Positions 35,633-46,766 of a stretch of DNA of 64,000 nucleotides are shown here, in pieces. The DNA is from Zonotrichia leucophrys gambelii (Eukaryota > Chordata > Aves > Passeriformes > Passerellidae): contig NC_088175.1 in NCBI RefSeq assembly GCF_028769735.1, positions 2,666,001 to 2,730,000 on the forward strand, given 5' to 3'. The notes below the pieces were generated by a model. It was not told the origin of the DNA and ran no database searches. It worked only from the letters and a program-made list of their open reading frames with translations. The translations under genes were made by a program, and so were the position numbers. The stretch's first letter is position 1. The number at the start of each line of letters is the position of its first letter.

Positions 35633-38600
35633 CATCCTCCTGCAGCCAGGCACTCACATCACTCAATTGACCCCACTGACACAATAACATGGTTGCTCCT
35701 CGGATGTCTCAGGCCTGTGAGCCAGCTCACCATCTGCTGAGTGCAGGGGAGGAGGCAGGAATGTGCAGCTGGAGGTGAAAAGGAAGGCAGAACCAGCCTT
35801 GGTGGCAGCTGTGCAGATTAAATAATTTCAAAGTAAACTGTGACCATCCTAAATGAGCAGTGTGAGCTGCAGTGACTGGTACCACTCAGGCTCAGTGCTC
35901 TGCAGTGTGAGGTGAGGGCTGCTGCTTGCTCTTCAGCCAGCAGATGCTGACTGGCTGTGCCTGCTTTGAGAGCAGCACTCTGCTGCTCCAGCCATCCTGT
36001 CAGCTTTAGAGCCACACTAATTTCTCCACGGCACGCAAAGGCAGCCCTCAGTGAGGGATGTGGTCATGTCATGCTTCAAACATAAGCCAATTTTGCTCTG
36101 GAAGAGAGATACTGCATTCTCTGGCACCCACACACTGAATGTCCTCTCCTCTGTGCTCACACACTGCCAGCTTTCTGCTTTGAATCCTCTGTGCTGAGAA
36201 TAGTGACAGTCTAGTATTTTTTTCCCAAGATTTGTTCTCTGTAGGGGATCAGCCATTTCCAGTTTTTTTCAGAGACGAAACCTCTCCTTCCTTTAACTCT
36301 TTAGGGCTTATCACTTCCATTTGTGGAAGTGACAAATCAGTGGAAGATGGGAGCAAAAACCTGTGCTAGCTTTGGTGCAATAATTAAACTCTGGCTCCAA
36401 AAACCTTTCCCCAAAATGTACAGAGAAGGCACAAACAGCATTTGACTAGAGAGTATCTGTTCCACCTGGATCAGGTGAGGGGTCATGATGCACAGGCCAA
36501 AAAGGCTTGACTTTGAGGCTGGAGTTTCAGAGGTTGTACCTAAAATCTCATTTCTCTGCAGGAGGGAGAAGTTGGTACCTGAAATCTCATTTCTCCTTGC
36601 ATGGGGAAAGGAGACCTGGTGCAGGCTGAGCCTGAGTGTTCCCTGCACTCTCACATGGAACTGCAGCTGCCCTGTAAAATTATGGAGAGGATGTTTGTCT
36701 GCATGGCCTGAGCAGAACATTTCCAGAGCAGAGGCAACTCTTACAGTAATGGACAGTAAGGCTAAAATGGTGACTGCTCCAGGACATGGCTGCTGTGTGA
36801 AGCAAAGCGGTGGTAATGAAAATTGTTTTGCTACTAATTAGAGCAGTCACTACTGGCAACCACTCCAGTCTTATCTAAGGAATTTTCAGGCAGTAACTGC
36901 ATCTTGGTGAAAAGCAGCTCCTCACTTTCTGTCGCTCTCTTTCTGAGCTATTTTGAGTGTAATTGTTTTTCTCCCAACAGAGGGGTGGGAGTGTACCAAT
37001 CCAAAACCATTCCTCAAGCTACACTTGCCTGGAAGGCATTTTGGTAAATGGAGTTTTCCACCATGATTTCTACTGCATCAGGCTGAGCTGTTTTTCACTG
37101 ATGGACTGATTTTGGCTGGTATATTTTATAGGGAAGGCAGAAGAATGGTAAAAGATGTGGCCATAGCTTTGTTTCCTATGGCACTAGTTGGGATGAAGGA
37201 GCTCTTGGTCTCTGATCCATCACTGTGGAGGTAAAAGAGAGTTGTCCATGTTAATTTAACTTTCTACAACCAGCACTGTTCAGGCTAATTTACTAACTCT
37301 GTACTACCTGGCAGCTTCTGGGACTTACATGAGCCATGGTATGTGGCACATATTCCACAGGAGAAAAAAAATACATTTCTTTCTTTGTCTCAGGAATAAC
37401 TAGTGACTTGACCTTGGATTTTCCACATCATAGTGACATACAGTATGTGAACTCCATTCTAAAAAAAACCCCCACCAAACAATGATACTGCTCTCTGCTA
37501 GAAGCTAAATGTTTAAAGGCATCCCCTGGTCAGCAATCATGCTAAATCAATATTGAAAGAGAGAAGTAATTCATTGAAAACACCATTTATTAATTAGAGT
37601 GTGGCCTGGACCACAACAGCGTGTTCTCTGAGGACACAGATTTATTTATGTTTAGTTACTGAGGGATATGTGAAAAGACTAGTGACAATTGTTGATGATG
37701 GTTCATAAGGGAGGCTGCTTGCTGGTGCAAATGCATAAATTATTGAGACAAATTTAGCTGGCTGGAACACTGCATAAACCAGCAAATGATCTGAAACTTA
37801 TGTGGAATTAATTGCATTTGCCTTTGCAGATGTCTGGTTTCTGAGCAGCAGAGCTTTGGAGCTAGCAAACATGCAGGCAGCCCTGAGAAGACCCGACTGC
37901 CCTCTGGTTCCTGCTCAGCCACATTAGGAGAGTTAATTCCTCCTGCAACAAGGAAAATTCAGCAGGATGCCACTGTTAGAATTACCTGTTTCCCATACAT
38001 TATTATTTTGTGAAGCTGTATTGCAGTTACTTATAGAACCAGGACAGTCAAGCTTACCCTAACCCAAGCTACATGACCAGCCTGACAAGAACTGAAAATC
38101 ATTGTGTGATATCTACTGATGCTTTATTACCATTGCAAAGTGGCTGCATCTCTCATGATCTCACACTCCTCAGCTTTGTCAGCATCAAAGTAGAGCACTC
38201 CTGCTCTGGAAAGTTTTCTGAGGCAGCTTCATGGCATTGTAGGTGATTCTATGATTTTTTTTTAACCTGAGTCTCAATACTGTGTTTAGTGATGAACCTT
38301 CTTGTAAAATAACCCAGGGCAGAAAAGTGAGGGCTAGCATATGGTCAGATGTGAAATTAAAGAGGTAAACATGTGGCGAGTGCTAAGTCCCATTTTTTTG
38401 GTCTGGTGTGGTGAAGAAGAAAAAGGACTCTCTTGTGGCAATACTGAATTTGCACTTATGTTTTGGAAATCAAGCACAGGAATTAACTCTACTGTTACTG
38501 ATTGACTGGTGATTTAATGTTTCCTGTGCTGTCCAAATCCTTTAACTAATGTGGCTTCAGCTGGTTAAGGAAGGCAAACATGGATGTTTGAGCTCAGTTC

Positions 38601-38929
38601 AACAAAGTACTTTAGCATTCATCAAACAGCCAGAGCACAGGCATGCAGAATTTCAAGGGTCACATCTAAACACCTTCCAGAAAAGGAGATGGATATCTCT
38701 GTATTGATCTAAACAGCTCCCTCCTTTATAGAGAGTTTTTAATTCAGGTCATTTTCTGTCAGATTCTTAATGAGATTTCCTGAGATTTCAGCTAAAGAGA
38801 CACCCACATAACCCACAGGGGAACATGCCCATCTGGCAGAGGACCTGTGTGAGGCTGCCTCAGCTGCTCCTTAGCACAAACAGGCAGCTAAAGCTTTGGT
38901 TGAGGAAGTTCCCAATTAAACTGAGATTG
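35633..38929. other. non-coding stretch with one local duplication
   Basis: No exon or repeat family recognised, apart from the period-39 duplication listed separately. The 127-codon minus frame at 36337-36720 and the 118-codon plus frame at 36485-36841 both run through that duplication on opposite strands and are judged spurious. Confidence 0.5.
36533..36610. repeat. two-copy tandem duplication, period 39 bp
   Basis: GTACCTAAAATCTCATTTCT at 36536 recurs as GTACCTGAAATCTCATTTCT at 36575, exactly 39 bp later. The second parts of the units (GCAGGAGGGAGAAG against TTGCATGGGGAAAG) are more diverged. The period is a multiple of three, but no coding evidence supports an exon. Confidence 0.85.
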
Positions 38930-39072
38930 CCTGGGGAGGTCGGGGACTCTGCCATGTGGGGTCCTTAGGAATGACCTCCAGGAATGGTTCAGGACAAGCC
39001 GATCCTGTGTCAGAGCAGCATGATGGACCAGATGACTGCCAGAGGTCCTTTCCCAGGGATTTCATGTTCCTA
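38930..39072 (+). repeat. CR1 LINE 3' end fragment, older subfamily
   Basis: GGGGAGGTCGGGGACTCTGC, CCTCCAGGAATGGTTCAGGA, CAAGCCGATCCTGTGTCAG, CATGATGGACCAGATGACTG and CCAGAGGTCCTTTCC follow the order of an older CR1 3' end (the family has a block like TGGACCAGATGACCTCCAGA). The terminal ATTCTGTGA-type tail is not preserved. It lies head to head with the minus-sense CR1 that starts about 135 bp to the right. Confidence 0.72.
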
Positions 39073-39207
39073 GCAGAGCTGTAATTGCATGAATGAAAGG
39101 TCAAACATTTTATACCTCATTGTGTGTGCCCCGTAATGTATGAGTAATAGGTAACTGTTAAATCAGTTTCTATTGATAAAACACCAAATATCACTTAATA
39201 TTTTAAT

Positions 39208-39820
39208 GGGCTTCTCCTCATAAGACTTACACTCCAGACCCTTCACCAGCTCTGTTCCCTCCTCTGGACTCACTCCAACCCCTCAGTGTCTTGTTGTGAA
39301 GGACACAAAACTGAGCACAGGGTTTGAGGTGTGGCTGCACCAGTGCCCAGCACAAGGGACAAACCCTGCCCTGGTCCTGCTGTTACACTATTGCTGACAC
39401 AGGCCAGGTGCCATTGGCCTACTTGGCCACCTAGACACAGGCTGAGTGCCCAGCCACTGCCAACCAGCCCCTCCAGGTCCTTTTCCACCAGGCAGTTTTC
39501 CAGCTGCTCTGTCTCAAGCTGGGAGTGCTGCCAGGGATTGTTGTGACCGAAGATCAGAGCTCAGCACCTGGCCTTACTGAACCTCCTACAATTGGCCTCA
39601 GCCTGTCTGCTGAGCCTTCCCACCTTCCAGCAGATCAATATTCCCATCCAACCTGGTGTTTGCAAACTGGCTGAGGGGAAACTTGGTGCCCTCATCTGAA
39701 TCATTGATGAAGATGTTAAGCTGAGCCCTGCAGAACATCACTTGTGACCAGCCACCAACTGGACTTAACCCCATCCACTACCATCCCAGTTAATGATCTT
39801 CTGGCTCTTCCAGTGTTTTC
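39208..39820 (-). pseudogene. decayed CR1 reverse-transcriptase (ORF2) fragment
   Basis: About 610 bp of CR1 in minus sense, from the part after ORF2 (CTCATAAGACTTACACTCCA, ACCCTTCACCAGCTCTGTTC) back into the 3' part of the reverse-transcriptase frame. Recognisable blocks in plus-strand order are GTGCCATTGGCCTACTTGGC, CCCCTCCAGGTCCTTTTCCA, CTTACTGAACCTCCTACAAT and ATTGATGAAGATGTTAAGCT. The intact family protein has an F-A-D-D-T-K-L-type stretch near this point; here the matching bases are altered, and frameshifts and stops break the frame. The 72-codon minus frame at 39270-39488 is a leftover piece. It is the longest CR1 remnant in the window and is inactive. Confidence 0.88.
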
Positions 39821-40003
39821 CTTCATCATTTCCTGCATCTGAAAGGGTAGAGAAGCGCACGGCTTGTGCTCCTGATTCCTCAACCAACCATCCCAATGAT
39901 ATATGGGTCTCCTCGAGCCAGGTCTCACAAGCTTTTGGAGATCTATATCACACCCTAGATAGCTCAGCTACCTTAGAAGGCATAAAATCAGCAGGATGGC
40001 TTC
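39821..40003. other. non-coding spacer
   Basis: Short stretch between the CR1 remnant and the candidate LTR. Nothing is recognised in it. Confidence 0.5.
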
Positions 40004-40410
40004 TGTGGTAGTATTGGAAACACAAAAGTTTTAATAAAAGGCAAAATAACAAAACTCTTTACAGAGCAAAACCAAGCCAGGTGCAAGAGGCTCTTGGTCC
40101 TGGTAAAACACCTCACAAAAGCCATTAGTTGCTTTGTTCTCTTCATTTTTTAGTAAATTGCTCAGATGGGTCTATTTGGCTCCTGTCCAATTGGCGATCC
40201 TTAAGTTTGAGGTGAAGTCCCCCAGGTCCTATGAGGTGTCTTTTTTGCTAATTGAGGAGAGAAACTTCAGGCCTATTTTCCTTTTTAAGGAGACAAAGGA
40301 TCGTTTTGTCACTTCATCAACAGGGGACACATTCCTATATCCCAAGGCTATGAAATCTCTCTTGATTGCCATTGGATGTCTTGTTGCAACTTCATTGTTG
40401 TTTACCTGAA
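40004..40410 (-). mobile_element. candidate LTR-like element
   Basis: Starts TGTGGTAGTATTGGAAACAC and runs through TTTAATAAAAGGCAAAATAA, CCAGGTGCAAGAGGCTCTTG, GCTCAGATGGGTCTATTTGG and GGATCGTTTTGTCACTTC to about GTTGTTTACCTGA. These blocks look familiar from avian dispersed repeats. In minus sense a variant poly(A) signal ATTAAA lies near its 3' end. A weak pair of flanks (GGCTTC at 39998-40003, AGCTTC at 40526-40531, one mismatch) would give a 522-bp element ending in CA at 40525. Boundaries, sense and family are uncertain. Confidence 0.4.
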
Positions 40411-41947
40411 AAATCAGTAATAGATAAAAATCAATAATAGATAATCAAGAATAATAATCTGAGGGCTGTGACAGGTTAGGGAACTTTCCCTTCACATCTG
40501 TAATCCAGGCTCTAGGGAGGCAGCAAGCTTCCCTAGGACGTGGCTGCAGTTTCATTTCTCACTCTCTGTCTCAGTTACTCAGCCTCCTCAGAGAGCTCTA
40601 TCACTAAATGAAGAAGTTCATCTACCTGGGTGCATGTGAAATAATGGAACTGAGCTCTCACATGGGTGAAAGCTGCAGGAGAGCTGTGCAGCACAGCTGG
40701 GAATAAACCAGAGCTTGCCTGGGCCACAAGGGCATGGCTGGGAATGGCTCACAGCTGCCATGGTGTCCTGGGATCCATGAAGGGCGGGAATTCTGTCCCT
40801 GAGCATGAAGGGGATGCCTCAGTTCAGCTGCTTGCAGAGCTGTTGTGAATATGGTGTTGGAGACATCACACCAAGACACACACAGGGCATGAAGTTTGTC
40901 TCAGATACATCCTTGACAACCTTCTGGAGTGAGGGACATCTCCTGAGAAAAGCCAAGGTGAGGTCATTAGGTGAATCAGGGGAAGGCAGTGACCAAGTGT
41001 GTGAGCACAAAGCATCATTGTCTGTGACTGGTGAGCTTCCTTCTTTCTTGGAATAGGATCTGAGAAACTAATGAAGTGATTTCCACCCCCTCTCACTTCT
41101 GGTGGTCTGACCTCAGAAGGGAGTGGTAGAGAAACCAGCTGGGAGTAACTAGCTATTTAAAATGGATCAAGATTGTAGCTGGGAAACTTCCAGAAAGGAC
41201 TACTGGGGAGGGAACAGGGAAACACCCAGGACATTCAGAACCAGCTAGCCAGTGAACTTGGAAAAGAAACAGTGAAGCAAAACGGTCTCTCCTCCACTAA
41301 TCAAGAGAAATAAAGAACTGAAATACCCCCTGGAACTGATGGAAAATCAGGTCAGGAACAGAAATATTCATGCATTCACTCTAGTGGAGAGTAAAGAATT
41401 TCCAAACTCAATTTCTTTTGTGAAAACCTGGCTCCCTAAGGCTCTGAACGAGATGCAGAGAATGTCCCACTGCATGTGGTGTGCTGGTTCAGGATCCCTG
41501 CCAGGGCAATCACTCCCAATAACAAGCAAAGCAAAACTGAGCTGCCAAGTTTCAAATGTTCATGGGAGAGGGAGGCTCATGACTGTAGAAAGAGCAATGA
41601 GGAAGCAAGAGTTCATTTACTTCCAAATCAGCGTGAGTGTCCTCACTTGTTGTGCTGTTGCCTCAGATAACATGGGTTCAAGATAAGTTTCCCATTGTTC
41701 TGGGAGCTGTACTGATTCACAGCCCAAGGAAAGTACAACTAAAATTGAAGACACAAGGAAGCAGATAGATATGGATGCTGGGTGAACCTCATGGAAACAG
41801 GGCTTCATCTGGGCCATGGAGGGATGTGATGTTTCAGTGTCTGTAGACTCCAGAAGCAGACATGAGGCCCTTCCATGGAGGAAAGCCTTCAAGTCCATGC
41901 AATACATGTCATGGAAACAGATCTATATGAATCTGTATTTTGATTAG
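40411..41947. other. non-coding single-copy stretch
   Basis: Begins with AT-rich degenerate copies of AATAGATAA (40420-40460). No exon is recognised. A 115-codon plus frame at 41339-41686 and a 96-codon minus frame at 41617-41907 have no domain. Confidence 0.5.
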
Positions 41948-42055
41948 AAGGCAGCTCTAAAGGTCACCCAGTCTAAACCCCATGCTTGTTGCACATTGTC
42001 ATCTAGGTCAGGTTTCTCATGTTCTTTTTCCCAAATTCTCTCTCTTTCTGATTCA
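41948..42055 (-). repeat. diverged CR1 LINE 3' end fragment
   Basis: AGGCAGCTCTAAAGGTCACC, CAGTCTAAACCCCATGCTTG and ATCTAGGTCAGGTTTCTCAT follow the reverse-complement CR1 order (blocks like GGAGGTCATCTAGTCCAACC and AGATCAGGTTGCTCAGGGC). It is short and well mutated, and the call rests on three blocks in correct order. Confidence 0.6.
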
Positions 42056-45000
42056 TCACTTCCCAGGGCTTCCCTCCCCCTAGTCCTTTTATTTTTTGTG
42101 ATTACCCTTTTTCTGACAGTCTCTAGGCTAAAGCCACCTTATACTGGCAATAGTGTTGGTTCAAATGGAAGGTGGTGCTGGAGATCTCCTCAGTCCCTTC
42201 CAAGCAGCATTGCAGTGATTTTGGAGGAGTGCCAAACTCTACCCAGCCCAGGGTTTCCCTCTAGATGTGCAATCTCCTGATGGTTTCAGTGATTTTCTGC
42301 AGAAACTCCTGTTGTCTTTCAACTGCTCTCTGCCTCTAACTCATTGCAATGTATCGCAACAGGCACCCAAACTGCCTGGTGCAACTCCCCAACAAATTTT
42401 TGGGTCATATTGGCACTTCCTCCATATCTTTGCCTCATTCCCGTGTCAGGTACACCTGAAAAAAAGAGACAAAAGCTTTCTTATTTGTCTTGTTTGTCAG
42501 CCTGCAAGGCCAGTCCAGGGTTATTCACAAAGTTGTATAAAATACACATAAATGTTTCAGGTACACTATCTGCTTTTTAAATGAAAAAAAATCTAAAAAT
42601 GTTATGCTGGGAAAAAACCCAAGAAAAATAGAGCTGACTTTGTATTTTCTGCAGGCTTTTTGCAAAGCAGCCTCTGTTTCAGGGACACCTGAGCTGCTGG
42701 GGCAGCCAGAGTGGTGTCCCTGGTCTGTCAGCATGTGAGTACCTCAGCCCTTGTTAAACCTGAGGGAACATTTTGCTTTCCCAGCCAAGGCTCTCATTGC
42801 AGCACCAAGCACTGCTCCATCTCCCTTCAGGGTGAGACTCTCCCTGCCTGGGTGTCCTCCTGCTGCTGGGATGAGTCACTGTGAAGGTGCCAACCCCTCT
42901 CTGGTGAGTGCAGAGGCACTGGGGCCTCTGAGCTGGGAAAGGTTGTGACCTGGAAGGGGAGAATTTGTGAACACACACACATACACGCATGGGCTTCCAT
43001 GCCCCAGGACATAAAAAGGGATAGCAGCAAGTCACCAGCCTGGCAAACAGGACTTGTTTACAGCTCAGGGGCTCACACAGGGCATATTCCAAGGAGGCAG
43101 GCTGGGGCAGGAGCTGGGAGAGGTCTCCACAGCCCCACTGCACCCAAGGCAGACCAAGCTGTGACTCAGTGAGCAAACACAGCTGAGCACTGGAGCCTTG
43201 ACTGGACTTGCTGCAGTAATCCTGGAGCTCCTGTTTGCTTTCCAAGGGGATTTAGCAGTGAGGGAACAGCCTACACAGGAAGGAGAATGGCAGATAATAT
43301 TTGCTTCCTTTTGATATAAATATACTCCATTCCCACAAGAGGAAAAAAACAAACCAAGCTATCACAAGACAGCCAGTAAATGGTAACAGTAATAACAACA
43401 GCAGGAGCATCAACAACCCTTTTCAACTAATTCTTTATTTTCTTTTGTAAAAAGGGTTACTTTGACCTGACAGAAGAATGCACCAGAAATGATGTTGCAT
43501 CATCTAAGGAAATGACACCTCTTGCATTTCCCCACTTCTCCTTTCTCTAGTGTTCCATCAGGATTTTGTGAGGCTATTGCAGGACACAAGAGGGGCAGGC
43601 ACTGAAGAAATCACTCTGATCTCATGGTGGAACTTATTATTCTGGAAATCAATCCAGCCCCTGGGAACTGAGGGTGCTTTCTCTGAAAAGAAATTTCAAC
43701 CTATTTTGTTGCTCAAGACATGCAATATAAACTTAGTGTGCTCCTCTGGCGCAAACTTTAAAGTGCATATCATGTGGGCAAGGACACACAGAAATGACCC
43801 CTTGGTCCAGCTTATGTCAGTATTGTCATACAGAGGCAAAAACTCCCTGCCCTTCAAAAAGGCACTGCTTGAAAAATGCAGTCCTTGAGGTTGACATTAT
43901 TTTATCTAAGTTCTGTTACTGCTCTTTGTGCATTAATTGCTACATGATGTGAAAACGAAATACAAGGACAAAAGGAAAATCTTGTACCATTTCATTTCTC
44001 ACTTTAGACATTTAGCATAATTTCTTATTACTTTGTGCAGAAGTTCAGCATAAAATTGCTTGGCCTCCAGACACTGAGCATTACAGGTGTTGTAAATGTT
44101 AGAGGGTCCACCTGAGAGCCCTGACTATTTTTGCAGGGATAAATACAGGTGAAAGAATCATTTGTAATGAATATCATTCAACAAACCATATCTTCCATTT
44201 GTGAATTGTCCGTGAAGAGATTGTAATTTTCCTGAGCTGCTTGGTGAATCACTTCTGGAAATCATTCTTCACTAGCAGCTTCTTGGAGGGCAATTTGCTG
44301 GGAGCATTTCATATCCAAAGTTTGCAACTTGAGCTATTTTTATGAGGTGTGTCACTTCCCTGGAAGGATCCATTCCCTAGTTAGATGACTGTAACTCCTG
44401 AAGTTTGACTTTGTGTTCTCAGTTACAAATATGAATTTTGAAACTTTATAAAGGTGTCCTGAATGATTTGTTTGATATCTGTTTGAAATAGATTTGCTTT
44501 TTGCAAATATTGGTAAAACATAAAAAACAAAACCAGCAAGGTTGAGGCAAATTCATTGCAGCATTCAAATTAACATCTTGGCCGCTCTAAACTCCTGAGG
44601 TCAGGCTCTGTGCTTTTGGTGGCTGGTTTGCAATGAATGATATATCATCTTGGGTCCAGCAGTTTTTTGGTAAATGGTGTTATTGAAAAGGCAGAGATAA
44701 AATAAAACCCATCAGAGGTCAGGCATAAACAAAAAATGTTAACACTGGTGATGAGTGTTACTCATGTGACTAATTCAGAATTACTGCCCCTGATCCTGCT
44801 CAAACACAGCCACTCTGCTGACTTGGGAAGAGCCTTTCCCTGTGTCCTTTATCTCTGCCACAGCAAAACTAATTTCCCAATTTTCCTCAGCTGAAACAGT
44901 TGACAGGCAGGAGATTAGCTGGAAATTAGGTCATCTGGGAAGAACACCCCTCTCCTAAATACTCCCAGAGATATTGTTCAAACCTGGAGCTGCAGTGGAG

Positions 45001-46724
45001 GCCTTAATGGTGGATAAAGAGAGAAGAAAGCTCTTTAGACAAGGTTCATGTTTCTGTTGGCAGTGCTGTACGAAGCTGTTCCAAAACATGTGATAGTGCC
45101 AAGGGTTGTGTTCCTTCAGCCCAGGCTTGGCTTTTCCTCCTCATGTCCCACAATGACAGCTCGTGTTGAAGGTGAGGGAGGGTGGGGTGTGTGGGAACCT
45201 GCTGGAGGATTGTTTTCTCCTCACAGCTCCTTGGAGCTGCTCCAGGCTGTGCTCTGGGAGCAGAGATGTCCCTGAGGAGCTGGGGCACGAACCTGAGGGC
45301 CAAGACAGTGCCCAGACAATGTGCCCCTCTCCTCTCTCCCTCCCAACATCAGACACAAGTGGCAGCCTATAAAAATTTGCCTTTTACACCAAGACAGCTG
45401 GAGGAAGGCAACTGGAAATGAGGCTTATGGGTTTGTTGAACTGGAAAGGAAACTAAGCCTTTTAATATTTGCCTCTGCACTCTTCCAATCACACACAGAG
45501 AGAAGGCCTTATCTTTCGATCACAAAAGAAGTATTGGCAAGGCCTCAGGTAATCCCAGCAAGACCTGCTCAAATAAAAGTTTGCAGAGCACAAAGCTGTG
45601 AAAATTAAGGGGTTCAGAGAGTCTATCACTCAGTCAGGAGGATGTGCTTCCTGAGAGCCCAGAGCCACTCTAATGAACCTGACAGAGACAAGATGCCTCT
45701 GGCATCTCTCATCCACCTGGAGATGGACGGACAGAAATGAGACAGGCACCTTCCCAGAAGGAACATGGAGTGGTTAACAGAAAATCCTTAATTATAAATG
45801 ATCAGGATTCAGGGCTCCTACTAGTGGATGCACTCTTGGCCTTCCCCAACCCAAAGGTTTTAGTTAAAAAGGCAGACAAATGAACTACTTTAGCCCAGTA
45901 ATGATTTCATAAATGCACGTGTCTAAGTAATGATTCCCTGAATTATGCCTTCCTCCCACTCCTATTAAGCCATCATGCCTGGATAATCTAACACTTTGAA
46001 TTAAGCCCTCCTAGTTTACCCATTCTGTGCTGAGAAACTCAGCAAATTGCTGACCCCTATCAAGTCCCTACAAGTGCAAAATCATTCTTTTTATTTATAC
46101 AAGTCATCCCACAGGCCAGATTTATAGGACAGGAAAAGTAAATGCACCTGTGTTGATGCTGCAGTAATTTCATCCTGTTCTGCTGGGGAGTCTGCTTAAA
46201 AATGACACTTTGATGGTGCAGTTTGATGGAGTTTGGCTACAGAACAGCCCAGCTGGCCAGCATTCAGGGGTGAGCAGAAACAGGGCTGGAAATGAAGGTG
46301 GCTTTTGTGGCCCTTCTATTCCTAATAATGTATATTAAAAAAAAAATAGGAAAAAGAATCATTATGAAGAAGAGGGGAAAATAACTACTCATTGGCTGCA
46401 AGAGGATTAACAAGGTAGTTTACCATAATATTAGAGGGGAGGAAGTCTTTTTATGGAAAATAGTGTGGGGAAGATGATTATTTTTACTTGCAGTTGTTTT
46501 CCTTGCCTCCCTGTTGTTCTTTTTTCAGTTCTCTAGAACAGGCTCAGAAAGTGGTACAAATCATATTATTTGCTAATGTGCCAGCCTGGTGAGTGGAGAA
46601 TTTTTAGTGGTCTGCAAAGAGAACAAGCACAATTCCTGTTATTTGTTAATCACCTCTGTGTGCTTAACTTTCAAAGGCTGTTTTAAACATTTATCTTCCT
46701 TTTTCTCCAAGGATTTGTGTTTTT
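42056..46724. other. non-coding single-copy stretch
   Basis: No exon or repeat family recognised. A short CACACACA patch lies at 42972-42980. Frames of 163 codons (42754-43245, minus) and 112 codons (43550-43888, plus) have no domain; the former overlaps at least four other frames. Confidence 0.5.
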
Positions 46725-46766
46725 TTCTAAGAAGAACATTAACTCTATCCCAGCCAAAACCAGGGC
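46725..46766 (-). mobile_element. terminal remnant of an avian ERVL-type LTR
   Basis: AACATTAACTCTATCCCAGC followed by CAAAACCAGGGCA matches the terminal 30-40 bp of the same LTR type that is complete at 63290-63810 (there AAATTAACTCTTTCCTGGAC then AAAACCAGG). In minus sense this is the start of U3. The rest of the LTR is not visible to the left, so it was deleted or has decayed. The short length makes this tentative. Confidence 0.5.

Noticed and set aside
38241..38262. GTGATTCTATGATT resembling the CR1 terminal repeat
   Set aside because: No CR1 3' sequence precedes it, so it is likely chance in AT-rich DNA.
42160..42215. Possible CR1 block (GGAGATCTCCTCAGTCCCTT)
   Set aside because: A single short match without neighbouring CR1 blocks or tail.
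42754..43245. 163-codon minus frame
   Set aside because: It overlaps several frames on both strands in a stop-poor GC-richer segment, with no domain or splice evidence.
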